A stretch of DNA of 48,892 nt from an uncultured bacterium (GTDB lineage: Bacteria > Verrucomicrobiota > Kiritimatiellia > RFP12 > UBA1067), in the NCBI GenBank assembly GCA_902780865.1, contig CACZHC010000006.1, forward strand, positions 1 to 48,892, given 5' to 3'. The notes beneath the pieces were generated by a model. That model ran no database searches. It saw nothing but the letters and a program-made list of their open reading frames with translations, and was not told the origin of the DNA. The stretch's first letter is position 1, and each line of letters begins with the position of its first letter. Shown here piece by piece: positions 1 through 8,008 of the stretch. The position numbers were made by a program, and so were the translations under genes.

Positions 1-348
1 CGGAGTCGTCGTTGCCGCCCGTCGCGTTCTCCCGGTCGACGCCGTCGGTGAGCGAGTAGGCGGGATAGATCGCGACGCCCCACTGCACGTTGCACGGGAG
101 CTTGTCGAGGTCATCGATCGGCTCGTAGGCGGGGGTCTGCGAGCTCGTGACGCCCAGGAGCGTGAGGTGCCCGCCGGCGGACGAGCCCATGATGCCGATC
201 CGGTCCGGATCGAGGCCCTTTTCCGCGGCCTCGGAGCGGACCATGCGGATGCAGCGCTGCAGGTCCTGCCAGGCCGTGACGTGCTTCGCGAGGCCCTTCG
301 GGCGCGGCGTGCGGTACTTCATCGTCACGACCGCCATGCCCTTGCCGG
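1..348 (-). pseudogene. Second esterase domain of a tandem alpha/beta-hydrolase, shifted frame, cut by window edge
   Basis: Read on the minus strand in the frame that contains the ATG at 337, this segment is open to the window edge. It encodes a second copy of the esterase domain found in 325-1458: the block YRTPRPKGLAKHVTAW mirrors YRTPRPKGLPFYQSAW of the first copy, and a nucleophile elbow GSSAGGHL is present. The upstream frame stops at 325, so the joint needs one extra base (or loss of two) around 345-352. Either the gene is broken or the assembly lost a base. The rest of the domain, with the expected Asp and His, lies outside the window. Confidence 0.75.
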
Positions 349-1458
349 CGCGACCTCGAAGCCGCCCACGTCGTTGAACTGGTACGCGCCGCCGGAGTAG
401 ACGATCTGGATCGCCCGGGTCGTCAGGTTGGAGGGGATGTACCACTCGAGGTACGGGACGCACTGGAAGTTCTGGAAGTCGGGCGTCTTCCCCCCCGGCC
501 AGAGGTTCTCCCGGGCGTACTTGGCCGGGTCGTGGAAGTCCGCCGGGTAGCGGGCTATCAGCGACTCCTCGTGCGGGAGCGGCCCCAGGAACCAGCCCAG
601 CTGCCGGAGGAACTCCATCGCGCGGTCGAACCAGTTGTCGTAGGCGCAGGCCTTGTCGCCCCGGCCGTCCCGGCCCCAGAAGCCGTGCGGCCTGTCGGCG
701 AAGAGGTGCAGCTCGGCCGGGATCCGCCGCTTGCGCAGCTCGCGGTAGACCTGCGTCGAGGCGAGCGGCGAATACGGGTCGGCGCTGCCGTGGAACATGC
801 ACATGGGGGCGGTCTTCTTGTCGAACTGGAAGACGGGGTCGAGCTTCGCGCCCTCGCCGCCACGCGCGTTCGCGACCCCAAGCCCGTCGTCGAGCGCGTA
901 GCCGATCGCGCCAGTGATCGCCCAGTTGAGGTGGCAGGGAATGTCGTCGATCTTGTCGACCTTTTCGTAGGCGGGCGTCAGTGCGCTCGTCGCGAGGAGC
1001 GTCGCAAGGTGGGAGCCGGCGGACATCGAGATCGTGCCGATCCGATCGGCGTGAAACCCGCGCTTCACCGCCTGCGAGCGGACGAGCCGCACCGCGCGCT
1101 GCCCGTCCTCCCACGCGCTCTGGTAGAACGGGAGGCCCTTCGGGCGCGGCGTGCGGTAGACGAGGTTCACGCACTGGAAGCCGGCCGCGGTGAACTTCTT
1201 CCCCCACATGTCCACAAGCCCGACGTCGCAGCAGTTTTTGTAGGCGCCGCCCGAGATCAGGATCATGCAGCAGCCGTTCGGCTTCTCGGGCGCGGGAAGC
1301 CAGTCGATGTAGGGTGCGGCATTGTCCCCTTTCTCGTTTGTCATTTTGGCGACCTGATGCGGCTGGGCGTCGGGCATCTTGCCCGCCGGCCAGAGGTTCT
1401 CGCGCTCGGCGGACGCGGTAAGCGCCGCGAAAAGGAACGGTATGAGAATTCGCTTCAT
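325..1458 (-). CDS. Secreted alpha/beta-hydrolase, carbohydrate esterase-like, first domain of a tandem enzyme
   Basis: Residues 1-18 form a signal peptide (MKRILIPFLFAALTASA). The body is an alpha/beta-hydrolase of the BD-FAE/acetyl-xylan-esterase type: oxyanion region ISGGAY near 69, nucleophile Ser146 in SMSAG, Asp227 in HGSADPYS and His258 in DRPHGF, so the first triad is complete. A second copy starts near residue 318 (RENLWPGGKTP, matching RENLWPAGKMP at 19), then the frame breaks and ends at 325; the copy continues in another frame to the window edge. The gene begins one base after the stop of the upstream glycosidase, with GGAGG inside that gene as ribosome binding site, so it is the last visible gene of the operon. 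It probably removes acetyl or feruloyl groups from a polysaccharide outside the cytoplasm; the substrate is not readable. Confidence 0.85.
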   Translation of the reverse strand: MKRILIPFLFAALTASAERENLWPAGKMPDAQPHQVAKMTNEKGDNAAPYIDWLPAPEKPNGCCMILISGGAYKNCCDVGLVDMWGKKFTAAGFQCVNLVYRTPRPKGLPFYQSAWEDGQRAVRLVRSQAVKRGFHADRIGTISMSAGSHLATLLATSALTPAYEKVDKIDDIPCHLNWAITGAIGYALDDGLGVANARGGEGAKLDPVFQFDKKTAPMCMFHGSADPYSPLASTQVYRELRKRRIPAELHLFADRPHGFWGRDGRGDKACAYDNWFDRAMEFLRQLGWFLGPLPHEESLIARYPADFHDPAKYARENLWPGGKTPDFQNFQCVPYLEWYIPSNLTTRAIQIVYSGGAYQFNDVGGFEVAPARAWRS

Positions 1459-1459
1459 T

Positions 1460-4400
1460 CTATTCCGCCTCCTCCAAACGGAAATTGCGGAAGGCTAGGC
1501 CGGAGTGCTCGGCCGGCATCATCTGGAACTGCACGGCGATCGAGATGATCTTGCGGAAATGATCCGGGACAGTCCCCTTGTCGATGCCGATCCAAACCGT
1601 CTCCCATGTCTCGGGGTCGTTGTCGGCGCGATAGGCCCAGCCGCCGCGCTTGTGCATCGGAACACGCCACCCGCCGAAGGCAAGCTTGCCGTTCTCGTCG
1701 CGTCCGTTCAGCTTGAGCTGGGGCGTCGCGTGGTCGTGGTAGTTTCCGTCCGCGTCGGGGAGGCGGTTCATCTCGAAGTAGAGGCGGCAGTACTTGCCGG
1801 GCTCGACAGGGATGGATTCGGCGAGATCGGCGTTCCCGCAGCACCAGCTCCCGGCCGTCTCGTCAAGCGCCACGTTCCAAGTCCTTGTGGCCTCGTCGTA
1901 GCTCGCATGGACGCCTTTCCCGCCGCCGGTGTGGCCGAACTTCGGGAACTCCACCACCTTTGGCTCCGGCTTCTGCACGGTAATCGCCGCAACGTAAGAC
2001 GTCGTGCCGCGCCGCGGCGCAATCTCGACGGACGCAATCTTCTTCTCGGGCTTCGGGTTCGGCCACTGACGGATCATGTACTTGTGTCCTTCGCTGTCCT
2101 TCCAGCCGACAACTTCCTGCCCGCTCTTCGCGTCCACTTCTACGGATGTCTTGTCATCGTAGACTACGCGGTATACAGGCGCGGCAGTATGTGCGAAGTA
2201 GAGGAACGCCGCGCGCGAATCGACTGCAATCCCCTTCACGGGCTTCTCGACCTTGATAACGTCCTTAAACTGGTTCTGGTCGAAACGGATGAAGTCGAAG
2301 CGCATGCCACGCCAGTCGGTCACGCCCCACGGAATCTTGAAGTCCGGATTCTGGACGTTGGCGAATTCGTTGAGCCGCACGAAGACCATGCGGTTTGGAT
2401 CGACGTCGAAAACGGGCTGGCGAGCCGCGCGCTCCGCTTTCTCGCGGGCGATTTCCGCCTTGCCGAGCTCAAGCGCCTTCTCCGCGGTAAGCCCCTGATC
2501 CCACACGACATCCGACGAGCGCGGATATTTCGCAAGGACATCGGAAACATCGCCGTACACGTAGAAATGCGAGCCGCCCGAAAGAACGAGCGTGTAGTAG
2601 CCGTTGGCGTCGGGCCTTAGCGGCTGGCGATGGGAGACGAGATTGCGGACACGCGGATCCGCGCCAGCGACCGACTTGTCGTCGGGGCGCGTGAAGAGGC
2701 GCACAAGTATCGGCTTCTTCGCGCCACCAGGAAGAGGCGCGGGCTTGAAGCGCACGACCGGCAGCGTCGGCGCACGCGAAGTAATCATGTACGCGTCAAG
2801 TTTGCCGCGGCGGGCGGGCGTCACTTCGATCGAGGCCGCGGCGCTTCCGTCGTCCTTGATCGCGTCCAGCATTTCGCAGCACGGCTTCACGCCCTTCTTC
2901 GCGGCCGCCGCGAGAACGGCGGAAACCATTTCAGCCGTCGGCACCTTCTCCTTGAACTCGACAAGCGAACCGCCCTTCGCAGCCCATTCGTCGATGCGGC
3001 TGCGCGTGACGGGATCCATCGCCGCAATTCCGGCAAACGTCAGCACGTCGTAGCGGTTGAGGCGGTCCGTCTCGTTGATCTGCGGCTCGAAGATGACGTC
3101 TATCGGAAGATGCGCGTATTCAAGCGCCTGCACGAGCGCGTCGAAAAGACGATGGTTGCCGCCGCCGTTCGCGAACGCGTGGCGCTCGTTCGTCTGCGAG
3201 AAAAGAACGGCCACCTTGCGCGGAACGCCGCGGTCGCGCGGCGTGAAGAACTCGTTCACGTCCTGTATCTCGCGCTTGGCGAGGCGTATTCCGAGCAGCT
3301 GGTCGGTGTTGACCTTGTAGGGGCAAAGGAAGTTGTAGTCGCTCACTTTGCCGACTTTTTTTAGCGACTCCTCGGGCCACATCCGCCAGAACTTCGCGCC
3401 CTTCCACTTGCCCTCGGTCTCGACGACTTCGTGCACCACACGCCAATCGCTCGGACGGCGCGACCACTTGAACATGTAGCTCACGTTGTAGCCGCGCTGG
3501 TACTGGTCGAGGAAGCTCTGGCGGATCGAGTTCGTGGAGCAGCCGACGTACATCTCCGAGTCGACGATCGGCTTTCCGTCCGCAAGCGCGCGGAGAAGAT
3601 GTGCCTCGACCGCGCCGCCGTGTCCGCCCGTCGGCGCGCAAACGACGCCGAGCGGCTTGTTAGCCGTATAGAGGTCGATGCCGCGCGTGCGCATCGTGGT
3701 CGGCTGGAAGCACGCGAGCGCGTCGGGGTCGACCTTGCGGAGCGCCTCCTGGCCCTCCTTCAGCAGCGACGAGAACTTCTCCTCGACGAACTTGATGCGG
3801 TCTGCGCCCTTGAGGTTCTCAGGGGCACGCCCCTCCTCGGAGCAGGCTGGCTCGTTGAAGAGCTCGTAGCACCAGGGCTTCCACCCCATCGCGATCGTAT
3901 CCTTCGCGCCTTCGGTCCACATCGTCTTCCAGACGTTGCGCCCTTCCTCTGTGACGATCGAATAGGGCATGAAGTGGTGCCCGCCGGGCGCCTTCATCTT
4001 CTCGTCCTTGAGCCACAGCGCGCCATGGCTCCAGGTGGACGCGGTGAAGTCCACGTAGAGCGGAAGTCCGCTCGCGATCGCGCCAGCGTACTTCTTGTCG
4101 TCGCGGCGGCGGACCTTCTGTTCGGGGTTGAACTTGTGGAACCAGTCCATCGGCGCCTCGTAGCCAATGCCGTCGAGCCCGAGCCGCTGCAGGTTGTCAT
4201 AGCCCGGCATCTCCTGGTAGAGCCACTTCAGCTCAGGAACGTACCCGGGCGTGTCCTCGTTGCACTCGAGTTCCGTCGAGCCGTACCAGATGGTCGCCGT
4301 GAAGTAGTGCGGCTGGCCGTTTACGAGAAGGTGCCCCTCCTTCGACACGCTGAACTTCGCTTGCTTCGGATAGAGCTCCGACTGGGGGATCGCCCCGAAA

Positions 4401-4504
4401 GGCACGAACGGGTCGAATCCGAGCCCCTTGGGGTCGAGGTATTCGTCCGCAGCCGCGGCGGCGGACAAGACGGTGATTGCGAGTGCGAGAGACTGTCTTT
4501 TCAT
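1460..4504 (-). CDS. Secreted GH42-like (clan GH-A) glycoside hydrolase, paralogue 1
   Basis: A 1014-residue protein with a signal peptide (residues 1-19). Residues about 40-430 look like a (beta/alpha)8 barrel of clan GH-A: acid/base Glu218 in LFNEPA and nucleophile Glu317 in VDSEMY. Residues about 430-530 (VAVLFSQTNER, then DVLTFAGIAAMD) resemble the glutamine-amidotransferase-like second domain of GH42 beta-galactosidases. The C-terminal third is beta-rich, probably carbohydrate-binding. It is a paralogue of the next gene upstream (4520-7438), sharing the whole layout. Start: ATG at 4504 preceded by AAGGAA; 15 bp separate it from the upstream stop. Family placement in GH42 is by fold logic and motifs; a neighbouring unclassified GH-A family is possible. 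Beta-galactosidase activity is not shown. Confidence 0.82.
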   Translation of the reverse strand: MKRQSLALAITVLSAAAAADEYLDPKGLGFDPFVPFGAIPQSELYPKQAKFSVSKEGHLLVNGQPHYFTATIWYGSTELECNEDTPGYVPELKWLYQEMPGYDNLQRLGLDGIGYEAPMDWFHKFNPEQKVRRRDDKKYAGAIASGLPLYVDFTASTWSHGALWLKDEKMKAPGGHHFMPYSIVTEEGRNVWKTMWTEGAKDTIAMGWKPWCYELFNEPACSEEGRAPENLKGADRIKFVEEKFSSLLKEGQEALRKVDPDALACFQPTTMRTRGIDLYTANKPLGVVCAPTGGHGGAVEAHLLRALADGKPIVDSEMYVGCSTNSIRQSFLDQYQRGYNVSYMFKWSRRPSDWRVVHEVVETEGKWKGAKFWRMWPEESLKKVGKVSDYNFLCPYKVNTDQLLGIRLAKREIQDVNEFFTPRDRGVPRKVAVLFSQTNERHAFANGGGNHRLFDALVQALEYAHLPIDVIFEPQINETDRLNRYDVLTFAGIAAMDPVTRSRIDEWAAKGGSLVEFKEKVPTAEMVSAVLAAAAKKGVKPCCEMLDAIKDDGSAAASIEVTPARRGKLDAYMITSRAPTLPVVRFKPAPLPGGAKKPILVRLFTRPDDKSVAGADPRVRNLVSHRQPLRPDANGYYTLVLSGGSHFYVYGDVSDVLAKYPRSSDVVWDQGLTAEKALELGKAEIAREKAERAARQPVFDVDPNRMVFVRLNEFANVQNPDFKIPWGVTDWRGMRFDFIRFDQNQFKDVIKVEKPVKGIAVDSRAAFLYFAHTAAPVYRVVYDDKTSVEVDAKSGQEVVGWKDSEGHKYMIRQWPNPKPEKKIASVEIAPRRGTTSYVAAITVQKPEPKVVEFPKFGHTGGGKGVHASYDEATRTWNVALDETAGSWCCGNADLAESIPVEPGKYCRLYFEMNRLPDADGNYHDHATPQLKLNGRDENGKLAFGGWRVPMHKRGGWAYRADNDPETWETVWIGIDKGTVPDHFRKIISIAVQFQMMPAEHSGLAFRNFRLEEAE

Positions 4505-4519
4505 TGGCGTTCCTTGTTG

Positions 4520-7438
4520 TTACGGTTCTTCGACGGTGGCGGCGACTATCAGCGGGATCTGCTGCGTGTTGGCGGAGACGATGTCGAGGGACTTCACGCG
4601 CTTTTCGGGATGCGGATTCTGCCACTGCCAGATGTAGAGGCCGCGGTTCTGCCCGTTCGTCCAGCCCTTGAAGCAGCGGTTCGCCGTCATGTCCTCCGTC
4701 AGCGAGACGAAGTACCAGTCCCACACTTCGCGGAAGTTGCGGCACGGCGCCTCGACCTTCGTGCCGTCCTCGTAGTTGACGACGTAGGTGAACGCCGTCT
4801 CGACGCGTCCGAGCGTGCCCCAGCCGATGCCGTGGAGGAAGTAGATGTTCTTCGCCTTCGCGTCGACCGGAATGCCCTTGACCTCGAGCGGGAACGGCAG
4901 TTCGTCCGCCGGCGCGTCGACGAGCTTCGTCGACTTCATCACGAGGCAGTCGCGGTAGCCGTTCTGGTCGTAGCGGATGAAGTCCATCGGCACGCCGTTG
5001 CAGCTGGTGACGCCCCACGGAGTGTCTTCGAGCGAGAACTTCGCGCCCTGGTCCACCCAGCCGTCGCGTCCGTCCTTCGCCACCTTGTCGATGAAGCGGC
5101 GGTTCACGAACTTCCTGAGGTCGATCGGACGGCACTTGTTGGGGTCGACGGCGAACGCAGGCTTTTCGACGACGCGCCGTGCGATCTCCGCATCGAGCAG
5201 TGCCTTGCCCGCCTTGAGGGAATCTGCGGCCGCGAGGGACTTGAGCCTCTTCACGTACCTGCCCGCGGGATAGCGCTTAAGCAGCTGCTCCTTCGTGCCC
5301 GCGACATAGAACTGCACGTCTCCGGGAACAAGGTACATCACGTATTCGCCCTTCTTGTTCGGCAGAAGCTCCTGGCGGTAGGAGACCATCACGGGCTTTC
5401 CGTCCACGACGTCGACCTGGTTCCAGACGTGGACGAACTGGCGCCCTGCGCCGACGTCGACGCCGGGCGTGAAGCGGACTAGCTGTCCGCCGCCGGCGCA
5501 CGAGTTGATCGCCCAGGCCGTCATGCCGTCGCGCCGCGCCACGTGCACTTCGACGCCGCTGGCCTTCTTGCCCGACTCCTCGGATACGAGGGTGCAGGTC
5601 GGGACGATGCCTGCTTCGGCGCAGGCGGCGAGCAGATAGTCGGCGTATTCGTCGTTGGCGAGGTCCCTGCAGCGCACGACGCCCTTTCCGAGCGCCTTCT
5701 TCTCGCCGCTCTTCATGTCGGACGTGAACGACTCGGGGTTTTTGCCGCCGTACTCGTTTCCGTCAAGGCGCGTGTTGACGAGGACGAGCGAGCCGCCGTT
5801 CTCGACCCACTTCCTGATCTGCGTGCAGGTGCCGGGGTAGGACGCGCGCGTTCCGGCGCAGACGAGCACCTTGTAGTTGTCGAGGCGCGCCGTCGTGTTG
5901 GTGATCTGGTCTTCGAAGATGACGTCGTGCTCGAGGTGCTCGAACTCGGCGATGGACTGCGCCTGGTCGAAGCACTTGTAGCCGTCGAGGCCGTATTCGG
6001 CGACGCGCTCGGTGGGACTCGAGAAGAGGATCGCCACCTCGTGCGGCACGCCGCGCCGGCGGGGCGTGAAGAACTCGTTCACGTCCATGACGTCGCGCTT
6101 CGCGATGCGCGAGCCGAGGAGCGCGTCGAGCTGGACGTTGTCGCGGTTCATGAAGTAGTAGCCCGACTTGCCAGACTCCCACTTGAACGAATAGGAGACG
6201 TTGAAGCCGCGGATGTACTGCGCGAGGTAAGAGCCGCGGATCGAATTCGTCGTGTTGCCGATGTACATCTCGTTGTCGACGATCGGCTTTCCGTCCGCAA
6301 GCCCGCGCAGGAGCGCCGCCGGCATGACGCCGCGTCCGCCAGTCTGGGAGCAGACGACCTCCAGGTTCCGGTAGCACCGGAAGAGGTCGATGCCCGACGT
6401 GCGGATCGTGCACGGCTGGAACGTGGTCTTCGCGTCCGGGTCGAGCTTCTTGATGCGCGCGGTGCCCTCGGCCAGCAGGGACGCGAACTGGCCCTCCATG
6501 AACTTCGCGTACTCGACGAGATAGGCGATTGGCTTGTCGGGGTTTTCGTAGGCGCCCGGAAGCTCGTCGAAGCCCTTGAACTTGAGCTTCCCGGAGGCGC
6601 TGTTCGCCCAGGCGGAGTTGAGGTTCTCGATCGTGCCGTACTTCGCCTTCATGCGATCGGCGAAGAGCTGTTTCGCGTAGTCGGAGGTGTCGAAGCAGGA
6701 CGGCTCGTTCAGGAGCTCGTAGCACCACGGCTTGTTGTCCGCGGGACAGATCGCGATCGCGTCCTTTGCGACGTTCTCCCACATGTTGAGCCAGATGTCG
6801 CGTCCCTGCGGATAGACGATGGACCACGGCATCCAGTGTGCGTGGCCCTGCGTCCAGGCCTTGGACGAGAGGCGTCCGGGCGTGTCGAGCTTCGCGCCGC
6901 ACTCGGGATGGTTGCAGAACGGACTGTCCTTGCCTGGCTTCCTGCACTTGGGCGGGTCGACCGTGCGCTTGGGGTCGAGCGGACAGTCCCAGTGCCAGAG
7001 CGACCCGTGGGACCATTCGCTCGCCGTCATGTCGACGTACATCGGCATGCCGAGCTCGGCGATCATCGCGGAGAGCTTCGCGTCGTCGCGGCGCTCGTCG
7101 CGGAACCACGGGCGGTAGATGCGCTTCATCCACGCCATGGCGCCGTAGAAACCGCCGCAGTCGAGTCCGAGCCGCTGCATCTTCTCGTAGTTCGGGATGC
7201 CCTCGTAGAACCACTTCACGGCCTCCTCGTTGTTCGTCGAGGGCTGGCCCGAGAACTCGATCTGTCCGTACCACTGCGTGGCCGGGAAGTAGCGGGGCTT
7301 GCCGTTCAGCAGCAGCGAACCGTCATCGGCGACGGTGATCTTCCCGCCCTTGGGGAAGAGCTCCTCCTTCGGAATCGAATCGAAGGACGGAACGGGATCC
7401 TGCGCGAAGACCGCTACTGCCATCATCAAGCCAACCAT
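4520..7438 (-). CDS. Secreted GH42-like (clan GH-A) glycoside hydrolase, paralogue 2
   Basis: A 972-residue protein with a short signal peptide (MVGLMMAVAVFA). Acid/base Glu245 lies in LLNEPS and nucleophile Glu390 in VDNEMY. A GH42-type second domain follows (VAILFSSPTER, then YKVLVCAGTR). Unlike its paralogue it carries an insertion with Cys152, Cys164, Cys175 and Cys180 plus His177, spaced like a metal site; GH42 enzymes of the Thermus type have a four-Cys zinc cluster, so a zinc role is plausible but inferred. Start: ATG at 7438 with AGGAG about 8 bases upstream. The 107 bp to the esterase gene upstream hold the structured repeat at 7471-7533, so the genes may be co-transcribed with a processing hairpin between them. 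Confidence 0.82.
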   Translation of the reverse strand: MVGLMMAVAVFAQDPVPSFDSIPKEELFPKGGKITVADDGSLLLNGKPRYFPATQWYGQIEFSGQPSTNNEEAVKWFYEGIPNYEKMQRLGLDCGGFYGAMAWMKRIYRPWFRDERRDDAKLSAMIAELGMPMYVDMTASEWSHGSLWHWDCPLDPKRTVDPPKCRKPGKDSPFCNHPECGAKLDTPGRLSSKAWTQGHAHWMPWSIVYPQGRDIWLNMWENVAKDAIAICPADNKPWCYELLNEPSCFDTSDYAKQLFADRMKAKYGTIENLNSAWANSASGKLKFKGFDELPGAYENPDKPIAYLVEYAKFMEGQFASLLAEGTARIKKLDPDAKTTFQPCTIRTSGIDLFRCYRNLEVVCSQTGGRGVMPAALLRGLADGKPIVDNEMYIGNTTNSIRGSYLAQYIRGFNVSYSFKWESGKSGYYFMNRDNVQLDALLGSRIAKRDVMDVNEFFTPRRRGVPHEVAILFSSPTERVAEYGLDGYKCFDQAQSIAEFEHLEHDVIFEDQITNTTARLDNYKVLVCAGTRASYPGTCTQIRKWVENGGSLVLVNTRLDGNEYGGKNPESFTSDMKSGEKKALGKGVVRCRDLANDEYADYLLAACAEAGIVPTCTLVSEESGKKASGVEVHVARRDGMTAWAINSCAGGGQLVRFTPGVDVGAGRQFVHVWNQVDVVDGKPVMVSYRQELLPNKKGEYVMYLVPGDVQFYVAGTKEQLLKRYPAGRYVKRLKSLAAADSLKAGKALLDAEIARRVVEKPAFAVDPNKCRPIDLRKFVNRRFIDKVAKDGRDGWVDQGAKFSLEDTPWGVTSCNGVPMDFIRYDQNGYRDCLVMKSTKLVDAPADELPFPLEVKGIPVDAKAKNIYFLHGIGWGTLGRVETAFTYVVNYEDGTKVEAPCRNFREVWDWYFVSLTEDMTANRCFKGWTNGQNRGLYIWQWQNPHPEKRVKSLDIVSANTQQIPLIVAATVEEP

Positions 7439-7470
7439 TGGATGCCTCTCCTATAATTTCGATTTACCCC

Positions 7471-7533
7471 AAGGAGGTGGAGCTTCCAGCTCCGCCGTCC
7501 ACATCGTGGCGCGGCGAGACGCCGCACCTCCTT
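7471..7533 (-). repeat. Structured intergenic repeat, copy 1 (63 bp, inverted ends)
   Basis: The ends are a perfect 9-bp inverted repeat, AAGGAGGTG and CACCTCCTT. Inside are two hairpins: GGAGC-ttcca-GCTCC and GCGGCG-aga-CGCCGC, so the whole can fold as a cloverleaf or three-way junction. A near-identical copy in the opposite orientation lies at 47587-47650 and a diverged one at 27518-27573. It sits 12 bp after the stop of the acetylesterase gene. Confidence 0.8.
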
Positions 7534-7545
7534 GCTTCGCCGTCG

Positions 7546-8008
7546 CTATTTCGTGAGCTGGTCATGGTACTTGCCGTCCTTGTAGCCGCGGCACGTTCCG
7601 AGCGGAAGCCCCGCGCCGTTCACGACGTTCCATCCACAGTCAAGGTCGAACCAGGCGTAGCGGAACGCAAAGGCCTCCTTGACTTCCGGGCAGGTGAGCT
7701 CGATTGTGTCGCCGACGATCTTCGCCGACGCGAAATGGAGAACCACGCCCTCCTTCTCCTTGCCGTTCTTGTCCTTGCCCTTCTCGACTGGCCCGCCGAG
7801 CTCGAAGCCCTTCACGGGCTTGCCGTCGCGCGTCTTCAGCCCCTTCGCGTTCCTGAGCTTGATCACGCACTTCGGCCCCTTCCACTCGACGGAATCAACC
7901 TGCGGGCAGCGTCCCTCGACATTCTTGCCGTAGACGTTCTGGAGCGCCCAGTTTGCATAGCGCTCGCCAACCTCCTCCTTGTGGATCGGATGGATGTCCG
8001 CCTCTGGT
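7546..8008 (-). pseudogene. C-terminal part of the acetylesterase, shifted frame
   Basis: This frame carries the missing end of the sialate-O-acetylesterase-type protein: EADIHPIHKEEVGERYA supplies the Asp-x-x-His pair expected near the C-terminus of the family, followed by a beta-rich tail that ends in KDGKYHDQLTK. The N-terminal frame leaves the family pattern at the same place (after ISLLDQ), so one base is missing near 8001-8008. Joined, the protein would be about 725 residues. Loss of the Asp/His pair from the N-terminal product would destroy catalysis if the shift is real. Confidence 0.8.

Noticed and set aside
7863..8000. C-terminal end of the 7863 frame as natural protein sequence
   Set aside because: After ISLLDQ it becomes Arg/Ser-rich and leaves the family pattern, while the neighbouring frame continues it.
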